In this document: positions 61,101 through 63,864 of the stretch, one piece after another
Position numbering within the stretch: the stretch's first letter is position 1
Layout of the letters: every line of letters begins with the position of its first letter
NCBI RefSeq assembly: GCF_019175285.1
Contig: NC_056525.1
Span: 119,728,901 to 119,792,900, forward strand
Direction: 5' to 3'
Source: Sceloporus undulatus
Lineage: Eukaryota > Chordata > Lepidosauria > Squamata > Phrynosomatidae
DNA length: 64,000 bases
Position numbers and translations under genes: made by a program
Notes under the pieces: generated by a model
What the model saw: the letters and a program-made list of their open reading frames with translations, nothing else
Database searches by the model: none
Told to the model about the DNA's origin: nothing

Positions 61101-62553
61101 CTGTTTGAAGCTTGTACAGGAATTAGGGGTGACATTTGTGTGCAGTTAGGTCCCACTTAGTGCAAACTAGCAGGGTAGTAAAATAGGTCTCTCTACAGAC
61201 AAAGCATGCATTTCTGAACCCCGACAGCAGCAAGGCAGAGTCTAGGTGGAAGCCCTCTGTACATTCAGTACTTGGGAGAAAGGCAAGTTACACTACTCAA
61301 AGTAGACAATGCTAGTCCATATGAACACAAAGGTCTGACAGTATATCGCAAGATTTAGAGCTCAGGAGACTATGGGATTGTCTGCACTAAGGACATACAC
61401 TGGACTCACCTTGGTACCAGTTTGATCTGTCCAGATGATGTGCAGCCACATCCACAGCAAAAATTCTGCTTTAAGATGTTAATCCAGTTTATGAAAAACC
61501 ATGGTTTACTCCTCCAGTTCTCTTGGCTGTCTGGACAGCTGGATTGGGTCCAATTTGCAACCGCATGGTCCCTAACGCTAGTATGGCGCAGCGCCATAAC
61601 AATGGTGGTGCCCCATGTATACGGGCGCCGCCATTGTGACGTGACGGATGCATAGCATCCATACATCACACCGTGCCAGTTACATCACGAGTGTGTCATT
61701 GGCGCACTCAGGCATAACTGGTGCGGCACAAAAAGAATCCCCTATATGCGAGTTCTTTTTTCTCACAGGGAAGCCTCATGGTTTGGCGGCTGTGGCTTCC
61801 CTGCGGAGGAAAAAGTGTCGGCAGGCCTACCTTTTTGGGAGGTCTGTACTGGGCCATAGTTGCCTATAGTATGTTTCGTTTAAAATCTGTAAGACGCAAG
61901 GATCACTGAGTCACCTGCTGGGTCCCATGATTTAAGACTGCTCTCCAGCCCCGGCTTTGTATAATATTTGTGTGTACAGTGGGCCCTCCACATTAACTGG
62001 GGTTAGGGGCATAGGACCCCATGAAAGTGAAAAAACAGCAAATAAAAAACACTATTTTTTTAACCCAAGAGAACACTTCTCTAGGAATCTCTAGGTCCTC
62101 AAGAGCATCTTCCAAAAGTTGACCATAGAATCATGCTGAAGGACCTATAAATGCCTAGATGTGTTTTCTCTAGTAATCTCTATGTCCTCCAGCGCAACTC
62201 TATGGTCAGCTTCTGGCAGAGTTGTGCTGGAGGACCTAGATATTCCTAGAAAGAGCATATTAAATCTACAAATAATCAAATTCACACAAATCAAGTCTGC
62301 AAATGTGGAGGGCTAGCTATAATTATTTGTGACAAATGCTTTCAGATCATGAAACCTACAAATATTTCAAATGCATTTTTTAAAGGTTCCAGTGAAAAAG
62401 AGAATGCCCCAGCTTTTGTTGTCCTTCCAAAAGAATTCCCTGTCTATCTGTGGCAACCATTCCTCAGACATGGTTACTTCTGCTTTACGAATGCAGAGGC
62501 TCAGAAGCAATTCAGCACAGCACTGAATGACTGCATCAGACACCTAAACCATG
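14356..62553 (+). CDS. NIBAN1: NIBAN1 (FAM129A), exons 1-5, 5' part of the gene
   Basis: Joined exons 14356-14410, 55470-55600, 57461-57592, 59851-59965 and 62386-62553 give 601 coding bases, 200 residues plus one base, all in frame. The product begins [19 protein letters not shown] and aligns closely with mammalian NIBAN1 throughout, for example [16 protein letters not shown]. Known: NIBAN1 is a stress-responsive cytoplasmic, membrane-associated scaffold induced by ER stress, which affects phosphorylation of EIF2A, 4EBP1 and S6K1. The family has an N-terminal PH-like domain and a long helical region. Seen: Gly2 with Ser6 fits an N-myristoylation site (inferred); residues about 65-200 form the PH-like domain. 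The helical region and acidic tail lie past the window end. Intron 1 (41 kb) is filled with repeats. I see no truncation or frameshift. Confidence 0.97.
14468..15045 (-). mobile_element. Three head-to-tail SINE copies just after exon 1
   Basis: Three reverse-oriented SINEs start at about 14470, 14622 and 14797. The first two stop after the CTGAGGCTG...CTTG segment and lack the tRNA head. The third is complete to CAAACCCACTCCATCAGG. A TATACATTTTTGTTGT junction recurs before copies two and three, suggesting tandem duplication, not independent insertion. Confidence 0.8.
15129..15160. repeat. (TG)n microsatellite
   Basis: Alternating TG with interruptions, next to the SINE array. Confidence 0.8.
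15165..15225 (-). mobile_element. 5S-type SINE tail fragment
   Basis: AAGTGCCTTCAAATCGTCTG, then TTGATTTATGGTAACCCCAT, matches the tail of the 5S-derived SINE at 28582-28767 but lacks the 5S part. Confidence 0.5.
15399..15510. mobile_element. Family A MITE, left half
   Basis: CCCTGCAGAAATAATCCAGG, CCACTTTAACTGCCATGG and TTCTGGGAATGGTAGTTTG, then diverged sequence up to the adjoining family B element. Confidence 0.7.
15534..15768. mobile_element. Family B MITE, full length
   Basis: GGGCCTGAACAGACAGGCC and GGCCTGTCTGTTCGGACCC bound a 235-bp near-palindrome. The arms share CACTTTGGAAGTGTGCTG and TTTAAATGA with their complements, and CCAGTCCTAAGGACTG sits centrally. No clear flanking duplication. 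Confidence 0.9.
15769..16276. other. Unassigned intron sequence with microsatellites
   Basis: (CA)n at 16079-16092 and mixed TA/CA/GT-rich DNA at 16140-16275. No gene is seen. Confidence 0.6.
16277..16505. mobile_element. Family J MITE, second subfamily
   Basis: CAGCCAGCCCTTTATATCC at the left; ATCCATGGATTCAAGCATCC, TTGAAAATATTTT, TTATCCACGGGGATCTGG and AATAAGGGTCCATTGTG at the right. Same subfamily as 5806, 23113 and 53300. Confidence 0.7.
16512..16973. mobile_element. Family M MITE with an internal microsatellite
   Basis: ACTTGACTATAAATCCACC and its diverged inverted copy (GACCTATACATGAGTATATA) bound the element. The body (AAGTCAAGGGTAACATTTAG; AACTTAACAAAATTCCAGTA) is shared with 58608-59022. 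A (CT)n(TA)n tract has grown at about 16795-16860. Confidence 0.7.
17459..18182 (-). mobile_element. 5'-truncated L1 LINE with 19-bp duplication
   Basis: Read on the - strand, the end of an L1 ORF2 is visible (RWYRSPQQL...CWHGCG, the RWYxTPxxL...CWRC block) followed by a 3' UTR and AATAAA. The flanks 17440-17458 and 18183-18201 match over 19 bp with two differences (CACTAAG[A/G]ACCCTTT[T/C]ATA). The right flank is the start of a family G MITE, so the L1 inserted into it. Frame breaks show it is inactive. Confidence 0.8.
18189..18393. mobile_element. Family G MITE
   Basis: GGACCCTTTCATACTATACTG and GTGTAGTGCGAAAGGGCCC are inverted ends; GGGCTTTGTAGTTTGGCCAG lies centrally. Its left end is duplicated by the L1 insertion on its left. 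Confidence 0.85.
18405..18435. repeat. (CA)n microsatellite
   Basis: About 15 CA units interrupted once near the left. Confidence 0.9.
18436..19136. other. Unassigned intron sequence
   Basis: AT-rich with a poly(A) run at 18791-18807 and one member (18941-19020) of an 80-bp repeat pair. No gene is seen. Confidence 0.5.
19137..19300 (+). mobile_element. CR1-like LINE 3' fragment
   Basis: GGCTTTCGAAGGGAGCTGGA, then CATTAATGGAAGATAGGTCT and a diverged continuation; this matches the common reptile CR1 3' segment ending in CATGGAGGATAGGTCTATC. Confidence 0.55.
19301..22310. other. Unassigned intron sequence with a perfect hairpin
   Basis: No gene is recognised. It contains a GC-richer block (19890-20220) with short inverted words such as TGGCTGGCCAGTTGCCCC followed by TTGGCCAGAC, the second member of an 80-bp repeat pair (20323-20404), an unrecognised 79-codon frame (21033-21272) and a perfect 25-bp hairpin (21455-21508). 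Confidence 0.5.
21455..21508. repeat. Perfect 25-bp hairpin with 4-nt loop
   Basis: 21455-21479 (TAGATTCTCTCTACTGGTAT plus GGATG) is exactly reverse-complementary to 21484-21508; the loop is AAGA. The arms do not match any other repeat in the window. Confidence 0.95.
22314..22548. mobile_element. Family B MITE with TAA target duplication
   Basis: GGGCCTGAACAGACAGGCC and the diverged CCTGTCTGTTTGGGCCC are flanked by TAA at 22311-22313 and 22549-22551. Near-palindromic, 235 bp. Confidence 0.9.
22552..23112. other. Unassigned intron sequence
   Basis: No gene or clear repeat is seen. Confidence 0.5.
23113..23338. mobile_element. Family J MITE with TA flanks
   Basis: CAGTGGCTGCTTAGTATCC and GGATACGGAGGGCGGACTG, flanked by TA on both sides. 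Contains AATGGCAAAATCAAGG and TTTCAAACCATGGATGG. Confidence 0.85.
23339..24290. other. Unassigned intron sequence
   Basis: (CA)n at about 23649-23676 and a poly(G) run at 23884-23894. No gene is seen. Confidence 0.5.
24291..24465. mobile_element. Family G MITE, diverged
   Basis: CACTACACTATTATAGCACTA, TGACTGCCATGGCAACATCC, TGGAATTCTGGGGTTTGGG and AACTGCAAATCCCGTGATTC keep the family order; the right end is degraded. Confidence 0.65.
24466..26340. other. Unassigned intron sequence
   Basis: AT-rich. Traces of old hAT-like repeats are visible at about 25165-25210 (GATGGGAGTTGTAGTCTAAC) and 25605-25690 (GGCCCAGGACATTTTGCTCC). No gene is seen. Confidence 0.5.
26347..26384. repeat. (GAT)n microsatellite
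   Basis: About 13 GAT units; in one frame they read as a poly-Asp run within a non-gene frame. Confidence 0.95.
26463..26582 (+). mobile_element. L2-type LINE 3' end
   Basis: TTAGATTGTAAGCCTGAGGG, CAGGGAACCGTCTGACT, AGCGCTTTATAAATAAAGG and an (AAT)n tail: the classic L2 3' end (TGTAAGC...GAGGGCAGGGA...AATAAA) with microsatellite tail. Confidence 0.8.
26751..26900 (-). mobile_element. CR1 LINE 3' end
   Basis: AATCATAGAATTGGAAGAGA, CATCCAGTCCAACCCCCTGC and GATGGCCATCCAGCCTC, the well-known CR1 terminus in reverse, ending at the octamer-like ATAGAATCATAGA repeats. Confidence 0.9.
27139..27416. mobile_element. Palindromic MITE related to family C
   Basis: GGAGATTATCAGACGGGG at the left and CCTTTTAATCTTCC at the right. 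The arms GGACGGGGATGGGATTG and ATGGGGAAAGGACGGG are diverged inverted copies, and TGACAGGACAATGACAGG pairs with CTGTAACTGTCCTGTCA. Confidence 0.65.
27417..28581. other. Unassigned intron sequence with a SINE scrap
   Basis: 27966-28045 has TTGTGTGCCTTTAAGTCATTT and GGCAACCCTAAGATGACCCT, the tail of a reverse-oriented SINE. Nothing else is recognised. Confidence 0.5.
28582..28767 (-). mobile_element. 5S rRNA-derived SINE
   Basis: 28712-28767 (GGTCTCCCATCCAAGTACTA, ACCAGGGCTGACCCTGCTTA, TTCAAGATCAGAC) is the reverse complement of the 3' half of vertebrate 5S rRNA, including its internal promoter region. The tail reads TGCCTGTCGACTTAAGGTGA. Chimeric 5S/tRNA-type SINEs (5S-Sauria SINE) are known from squamates. 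Not a functional 5S gene: only part of the RNA is present and it is diverged. Confidence 0.85.
28821..29055. mobile_element. Family B MITE, full length
   Basis: GGCCTGATACAGACAGGCC and GGCCTGTCTGTATAGGGCC bound a 235-bp near-palindrome. Flanks ATT and ATA are close to a 3-bp duplication. Confidence 0.9.
29056..29814. other. Unassigned intron sequence
   Basis: No gene or clear repeat is seen. Confidence 0.5.
29815..30270 (-). mobile_element. L2/CR1-group LINE 3' UTR fragment
   Basis: Tail (ATT/ACT)n, then TATATCCCACCTTTTTGG, TCAAAGTGGCTTACAAC, and later GGGAAGGGAGTTCCAGAACC and TGTTCCACCAAATGCACCTG. This order is typical of these LINE 3' regions in reptiles. Confidence 0.65.
30271..31016. 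other. Old repeat scraps, no gene
   Basis: 30380-30560 resembles a LINE 3' end. 30667-30786 is a diverged family N MITE (GGTTGGATCTTTCCAG and CATGATCCAATCT at its ends; compare 58310-58434). Confidence 0.45.
31017..31256. mobile_element. hAT-type non-autonomous element
   Basis: AGGAATTCCCAACCTTTTTG at the left and CAGGTTGGGAACCCCTGG at the right are inverted ends of the CAGGGGTTCCCAACC type used by hAT elements. The 8-bp duplication is not preserved. Confidence 0.65.
31257..32213. other. Unassigned intron sequence
   Basis: No gene is recognised. 31970-32050 (CTTCCATTGCTGCAAGC, AAGTGCAATAGTAGTT) echoes 13300-13345, an undefined dispersed repeat. Confidence 0.45.
32217..32536. mobile_element. 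Family C MITE with TAT target duplication
   Basis: GGACTTTATCACTCTAGCAG and CTAGTGTGATAAAGTCC are inverted termini, flanked by TAT at 32214-32216 and 32537-32539. A central TTTTATTCACGGGATTTTCC pairs with CCCGTGAATAAAAAGCG. Confidence 0.9.
32859..32987 (+). mobile_element. 129-bp 5'-truncated L1-type insertion
   Basis: TTCTCATCAC at 32849-32858 recurs at 32988-32997 (14 bp if one mismatch is allowed). The insert ends ATTAATAAAGAT plus a T/A-rich tail, an L1-type 3' end. Confidence 0.8.
33065..33215 (+). mobile_element. CR1 LINE 3' end
   Basis: GGCTGGATGGCCATCTGTCA and GTGGTCTCTTCCAACTCTAT, ending GATTCTATGA. Forward orientation of the element seen reversed at 26751. Confidence 0.9.
33216..34530. 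other. Unassigned intron sequence
   Basis: Contains (TG)n at 34160-34187 and the first member (33795-33940) of a diverged repeat pair whose second member is at 35431-35575. No gene is seen. Confidence 0.5.
34535..34869. mobile_element. Family C-like MITE with TGG duplication and an internal tandem repeat
   Basis: GGAGTTTATCAGACAAGGG and CCCATATGATAATGTCC are inverted ends, flanked by TGG at 34532-34534 and 34870-34872. A 75-bp unit starts at 34581 and again at 34656 (CAATCATGGGG, TTATTGCGTGATAGACTACC, GGCAATGGGAAGTCAGT). Confidence 0.7.
34873..36477. other. Unassigned intron sequence
   Basis: The second member of the repeat pair with 33795 lies at 35431-35575. No gene is seen. Confidence 0.5.
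36478..36620. mobile_element. Family A MITE, left part
   Basis: GTATCCACACTGCAGAAAAAG, CACTTTAATTGCCATGAC, GGGATTTGTAGTTTGGTGAG and CAGAGCTCTCTGAC; the right arm is lost. Confidence 0.75.
36621..37925. other. Unassigned intron sequence
   Basis: No gene or clear repeat is recognised; poly(C) near 37845. Confidence 0.5.
37928..38142 (-). mobile_element. tRNA-derived SINE
   Basis: CCTTCAAGTTGACTCCAATT, ATTCAAACCCTGGCCTCCCA and AAATCACTACATCATTCTGG give the body, B-box complement and head in reverse. It is preceded by a CTG/TTG-rich tail. Confidence 0.8.
38143..38848. other. Unassigned intron sequence with (GAT)n
   Basis: Holds a 140-codon open frame (38427-38849) across a (GAT)n run at 38706-38731. 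I see no domain, signal or splice support, and I regard it as chance. Confidence 0.5.
38849..39228. mobile_element. Family D MITE
   Basis: TTA precedes a diverged left end and TTA follows GTACCCGGCC at 39229-39231. Hallmarks: CCATTGTTACGTAAGTGCCA, AGCATTTCTCTGGTTC and TGGTTTGGCGGCTGCGG. The sub-terminal hairpin at 38905-38956 (GACCGTGCAG-CAA-CTGCACGGTC) is almost perfect. Confidence 0.8.
39229..40139. other. Unassigned intron sequence
   Basis: A short direct repeat, TTCATTGGACAACCA, occurs twice at about 39630-39668. No gene is seen. Confidence 0.5.
40140..40650 (+). mobile_element. Non-LTR retrotransposon ORF2 C-terminus and 3' UTR
   Basis: The frame 40152-40475 reads [23 protein letters not shown], the C-x-C-x(n)-H-x4-C cysteine-histidine block found at the end of jockey/L2-group ORF2 proteins, then a stop and a T-rich 3' UTR ending AACAATAAAATTT. 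5' truncated. Confidence 0.65.
40651..42397. other. Unassigned intron sequence
   Basis: No gene or clear repeat is recognised. Confidence 0.5.
42398..42632 (-). mobile_element. tRNA-derived SINE
   Basis: GTTGTTGTTGCATGCATCC, TATCATAGGGTTTTCTTGGC, GTCACCCAGTGGGTTTTTAT and GTTCAAACCACTACACCATG: complete in reverse orientation. Confidence 0.85.
42633..43633. other. Unassigned intron sequence
   Basis: No gene is seen. 43425-43560 is rich in TGTGCAT and CATGCTC words without a clear repeat structure. Confidence 0.5.
43634..44240 (-). mobile_element. tRNA-derived SINE split by a family E MITE and rearranged
   Basis: 43634-43771 has the 3' body (GCCTTCAAATTGTTTCCAAC). 44106-44240 has the rest (GAGAGTGTGACTTGTCCAAG, GTCCAATGCTCAAACCACTA). 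A 34-36 bp segment of the left part (43742-43775) is repeated in the right part (44131-44166), replacing normal SINE sequence. Confidence 0.75.
43772..44105. mobile_element. Family E MITE
   Basis: AACAGATGGCCCTAAAGGGG pairs imperfectly with CTGGTCTGTTTTGCCCC. GC-rich with internal inverted words (GGGGTGGCATCATGCCGCCC; AAAGGAGCGGCAAAATGCCA). Confidence 0.6.
44241..45513. other. Unassigned intron sequence
   Basis: No gene is recognised. Confidence 0.5.
45514..45640. mobile_element. hAT-type MITE
   Basis: GGGGAACATGTCCCTCTGGA, CTGCAACTCACATCAGC and the inverted GTGGGAGCTGTAGTCTAG match the abundant amniote palindrome with ACTACAACTCCCATCAGC. Confidence 0.65.
45641..46422. other. Unassigned intron sequence
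   Basis: 45650-45860 contains TGGCCCAGTTTTGAACC and AACCGGTTTATTTGGCCAG, which look like ends of an undefined palindromic MITE. The rest is unassigned. Confidence 0.4.
46423..46834. mobile_element. Palindromic MITE, ends GGGTGTTATTCA / GTGAATGACCCC
   Basis: The left TGTTATTCAGACAG and right ACATGTGAATGACCCC are inverted. The interior repeats GTGTGAATAAC and ACCAATGTGAATAGACCC in both orientations. Single copy in this window. Confidence 0.5.
46835..47429. other. Unassigned intron sequence
   Basis: No gene or clear repeat is seen. Confidence 0.5.
47430..47656 (+). mobile_element. tRNA-derived SINE
   Basis: GAGCAACATGGTGGTGCTTTG (degraded A box), GACCAGGGTTCAATTC (B box), CCACTGGGTTACCTTGGGCA and an ACAGCAACAAG tail. 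Confidence 0.8.
47657..48764. other. Unassigned intron sequence
   Basis: About 48120-48200 (GGCAGAAAAGTGGGATAAAA, then AATGAATAAATGATG) resembles an L2-type 3' end on the + strand. No gene is seen. Confidence 0.45.
48765..49170 (-). mobile_element. RTE/BovB-like LINE fragment
   Basis: The - strand frame reads [20 protein letters not shown], then [20 protein letters not shown], matching the YGCESWxxxxxxxRRIxAFExWCxRRxLRIPW block of RTE/BovB reverse transcriptases. 5' truncated with stops. Confidence 0.75.
49428..49960 (-). mobile_element. CR1 LINE 3' end, longest copy
   Basis: AGAGTTGGAAGAGAACACAA, GTCCAACCCCCTGCCATGC, GAGTGTGTTTCACTGTCAAA, CATATCACCTCTTAACCTTC, TAAGGCGTTCCTCATAGGGC and CAGAACTGGACACAATATTC: about 530 bp of the canonical CR1 terminus in reverse. 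Confidence 0.95.
49961..51396. other. Unassigned intron sequence
   Basis: 51240-51360 (GTATTTATTGGATGATG, GTGAGCTGCTTTGTGAAAAG, AAATTAAACAAATAAAAC) resembles an L2-type 3' end on +. A 130-codon frame at 50700-51092 shows no recognisable features. Confidence 0.45.
51397..51618. mobile_element. Family A MITE, full length
   Basis: GCTGCCTTCGCACTGCAG and CTGCAGTGCGAATGCAGC are inverted ends; the palindromic body carries GGGAATTGTAGTTTC and CCACAATTCCCAGAATG. Confidence 0.9.
51619..52836. other. Unassigned intron sequence
   Basis: 51977-52051 (ACTTAGAAATAAGTCATG, ACTCACTCCCACACGAGTAA, TAGGATTGCAGCC) is a common dispersed reptile repeat. 52533-52640 has hAT-like inverted words. No gene is seen. 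Confidence 0.45.
52837..53072. mobile_element. Family G MITE
   Basis: TAA, then GGGCCCTTTCACATTACACA; ACCATGGCGGTTAAAGTAG and GTTGTACAAAAAGGAC at the right. Palindromic body with diverged centre. Confidence 0.8.
53300..53512. mobile_element. Family J MITE
   Basis: GATACCAAAATCCGTGGATG, AATGGCAAACTCAAGATTTG and GGATACGGAGGTCTGACTG, then TA. The left terminus is diverged. Confidence 0.75.
53582..53760 (-). mobile_element. LINE 3' UTR fragment (L2/CR1 group)
   Basis: TTATTTAATTTCTATGCTGCC, AGAAGGGACTCAAGGCAGCT, then A-rich sequence with repeated ACATTAAAAAC words; same layout as at 29860. Confidence 0.5.
53896..54114. mobile_element. Family B MITE, second subfamily, AAT duplication
   Basis: GGCCTGTTATAGACAGCC and GGCTGTCTGTAACAGGCC are flanked by AAT at 53893-53895 and 54115-54117. 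The arms carry TTTCAATGATGCATGCGTCC instead of the TTTAAATGA of the first subfamily. Confidence 0.9.
54118..55080 (-). mobile_element. L2/CR1-group LINE, 3' part
   Basis: The frame 54979-54638 on - reads [47 protein letters not shown], the L2-type segment after the RT catalytic domain. The 3' UTR runs leftwards to an (AAT)n tail at 54117-54140. Homologous to 1720-2690 but less diverged. 5' truncated with breaks. Confidence 0.85.
55258..55310 (+). mobile_element. tRNA-SINE head fragment
   Basis: GAGCCCTGGTGGCACAGTGG is the A-box head of a tRNA-derived SINE different from the main family here; the remainder is missing. Confidence 0.5.
55470..55600 (+). CDS. NIBAN1: NIBAN1 coding exon 2
   Basis: Acceptor TCCTTTCAG|GAAAG and donor AAG|GTAAGA. 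Completes Gly19 and encodes residues 20-62, including [18 protein letters not shown] and LQSQFLKTK, nearly identical to the mammalian protein. Ends in phase 0. Confidence 0.97.
55935..56075 (-). mobile_element. LINE 3' UTR fragment in intron 2
   Basis: (TTAA)n tail, TTATATCCGACCCTCCTTCC, AACTCAGAGTGGCACCC and AGGAGGTAGGTCAGTCTGAA follow the L2/CR1-group 3' layout. Confidence 0.5.
56086..56335. mobile_element. Family G MITE with internal insertion
   Basis: TTTCACACTATACAGTTATAG at the left; ATGCAACCATGGTAGTTAAA and GTAATTGTGTGGCATGAAAA at the right. About 45 bp of A/C-rich sequence (56120-56165) is extra. Confidence 0.7.
56727..56960 (-). mobile_element. CR1 LINE 3' end in intron 2
   Basis: AATCATAGAGTTGGAAGAGA, AAAGCATTCTCGACATATGA and AACAGCTATTGCTGTCAGGA; same terminus as at 49428. 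Confidence 0.9.
57461..57592 (+). CDS. NIBAN1: NIBAN1 coding exon 3
   Basis: Acceptor CTTCCATAG|CCTCCT (a second AG nine bases on would be in frame but would drop the conserved PPA start) and donor GAG|GTAAAT. Residues 63-106, [17 protein letters not shown]... [20 protein letters not shown], opening the PH-like domain. 44 codons, phase 0. Confidence 0.96.
57593..58309. other. Intron 3 sequence, nothing recognised
   Basis: No gene or clear repeat is seen. Confidence 0.5.
58310..58434. mobile_element. Family N MITE, 125 bp
   Basis: GGGCTAAATCCAATTGTTAG and CTAACAATTGGATCTAGCCC are terminal inverted repeats; CAACAGGAGTAGACTCATTG pairs with the opposite arm. A diverged copy lies at 30667-30786. 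Confidence 0.85.
58608..59022. mobile_element. Family M MITE
   Basis: ATGTATAAGTCGAAGTCAGG and AACTTATACATAAGTATATA mark the ends. The body (AACTTAACAAAATTCCAGTA, CAAGGGATGGTTCCC) is shared with 16512-16973. Confidence 0.75.
59140..59280. mobile_element. Penelope-like terminal fragment with hammerhead-like motif
   Basis: AAAGATGCCAGCCACAGATG, CTGGCGAAATGTCAGG, TAGAACATGGCCATATAGCC and AACTATGGATGCCGGCCATG form a widespread reptile repeat that I associate with Penelope-like retroelements (from memory, not verified). A second fragment is at 62876-62985. Confidence 0.45.
59464..59699. mobile_element. Family B MITE, second subfamily, CCA duplication
   Basis: GGCCTGTTACAGACAGCCC and GGGCTGTCTGTAACAGGCC flanked by CCA at 59461-59463 and 59700-59702. 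Lies 150 bp before exon 4. Confidence 0.92.
59851..59965 (+). CDS. NIBAN1: NIBAN1 coding exon 4
   Basis: Acceptor TCAATTCCAG|GCATTC and donor AATG|GTAAGA. Encodes residues 107-144, [20 protein letters not shown] then [18 protein letters not shown], plus the first base of Gly145. Matches mammalian CRILPAGGKVLTSEDEYNLL. Confidence 0.97.
60032..60246. mobile_element. Family A MITE, full length
   Basis: GGGTGCATCTACACTGTAG and CTATAGTGTAGATGCACCC are inverted ends; ACTACAAATCCCAGGATTCC is in the right arm. In intron 4. Confidence 0.9.
60247..61540. other. Intron 4 sequence, nothing recognised
   Basis: Poly(C) at 60355-60364; a short inverted pair TACACATATTTAATATGTGTA near 60922-60942 is split as TACACATATT/AATATGTGTA. 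No gene is seen. Confidence 0.5.
61545..61855. mobile_element. Family D MITE, left end degraded
   Basis: CATGGTCCCTAACGCTAGTA, AACAATGGTGGTGCCCCATG, CGCCGCCATTGTGACGTGAC, CATGGTTTGGCGGCTGTGGC and GGTCTGTACTGGGCC, in the family order. Confidence 0.8.
61977..62318. mobile_element. Family J MITE with TA flanks
   Basis: CAGTGGGCCCTCCACATTAA and CAAATGTGGAGGGCTAGC; the interior repeats CTAGGTCCTC and GAGGACCTA modules as in 11302-11672. Ends about 65 bp before exon 5. Confidence 0.85.
62386..62553 (+). CDS. NIBAN1: NIBAN1 coding exon 5
   Basis: Acceptor TTTTTTAAAG|GTTCC, with a weak pyrimidine tract, and donor CATG|GTAAGT. Completes Gly145, then [55 protein letters not shown], closing the PH-like domain. 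Ends after the first base of codon 201, expected Asp as in the mammalian HLNHDY. Later exons are outside the window. Confidence 0.97.
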
Positions 62554-62875
62554 GTAAGTATAACAGGCAACATTGGATATCCTTGATGCATTTCCTCCAC
62601 TTGGGATGTGACAGACCTGTAGATTTGGCTGTCCAATACTTTCATTTTAGCAAAAATTTGCAATTCTCTTGTAGGTTAGCTCTGTTACAGTATGATAATC
62701 TTGAGACAGAACTATAAGTTCTGAGTGAGATGAAGATGCTGTCAGGTTGTACATTTTCTTGCTCCTTTCAGCATCAGCTTGTTGTGTGGAACTAGATGTT
62801 TGGGTTAAGATGATACAGTAACAAGAATAATATGATCCTACATGCTGCAGGGAAGAAGGATAGAATTTATAGTTT

Positions 62876-62985
62876 TTTGGGGTTTTTTGGGCTATGTGGC
62901 CATTCTAGAACATGGCCTCATAGCCTGAAAAACCCACAAAAAACTATGGATGCCAGCCATGAAAGCCTTTGACTTTACATAGGAT
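62876..62985. mobile_element. Inverted pair of Penelope-like terminal fragments
   Basis: GGGCTATGTGGCCATTCTAG (62889 on) is followed at once by CTAGAACATGGCCTCATAGC and AACCCACAAAAAACTATGG. The two halves are reverse complements meeting at CTAG. Confidence 0.6.
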
Positions 62986-63522
62986 AGAATTTGGCTATTT
63001 TGTCAGGTAACGATGGAAGTTGGGCTGGCAATCCTATAATGTATTTCCTAACTCTGCGTTTCTGCCCAGTAGTGGTACAAAGGGGAAGGAAACTGTCATA
63101 TGGCTACATGATCCAAATACATTTGATGCAACAGTCTCACTGAAGCCAGCCACATCACGTCAGTGCCAAATTGGACAGTCCCAACTAAATAAATTCAGCT
63201 AGCTTCCTGAATATAACAAAGCCAATGCTTTCTCTTTGTTACACACTGGCTGAGCTCATAGTTTCTTTTCAAGTCACATGCTTGGGTACAGCCTTTTTTG
63301 AATGATTATACCCTCCCATAAGAGAGTTCCTGGATTTTGAGATGTGGGGAGGCAGGAGGCTCTTCTCTGAGTCTTGCCATCTTCACAGGCATGTATGGTG
63401 GAAAGGTGAAAGAGGGTTCTTAACCTCTCTTCCCAGAAAGACTGTGTCCTTGTCCATCTGTCAGCAGGTGGAGATCTTTTCATCCCAACAAGGTGTTGGG
63501 AAGTGACTCTTTTATCTTAAAA
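62986..63522. other. Intron 5 sequence, nothing recognised
   Basis: No gene or clear repeat is seen. Confidence 0.5.
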
Positions 63523-63533
63523 GAACATCAATT

Positions 63534-63641
63534 GGAATATAAGGATTGTTAAAATGTAATAGAAAGTAGGAATATATTCACATATGGAAATATGATATGT
63601 ATTGTATATATTAAGAATATTAATTAATTTTTTTAAAAAAG
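63534..63641 (+). mobile_element. 108-bp 5'-truncated L1-type insertion
   Basis: GAACATCAATT at 63523-63533 recurs at 63642-63652. The insert ends in a T/A-rich tail like the one at 32859-32987. Confidence 0.75.
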
Positions 63642-63729
63642 GAACATCAATTACTCTGCAGACTACTTGTATCTTTCCTTTTAATGAATATGTTTTTAAT
63701 GATTTTTAATTCTGTAGGTGGTCTAACTG

Positions 63730-63864
63730 CAATTTAAAAGTTACTTTTCAATTGTTTTTATTTGTGAATGTTTTTACCGATCTGTTTTGATTTTTCTAAG
63801 CTGCCTTGGGTGCCAGCCCTGAGAGAAAGGTAGAATGCTATCATTGTTGTTCTTATTATTGTTA
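63730..63864 (+). mobile_element. L2-type LINE 3' end
   Basis: AAGCTGCCTTGGGTGCCAGC, CCTGAGAGAAAGGTAGAATG and a (TTATTATTG) tail. Confidence 0.6.
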
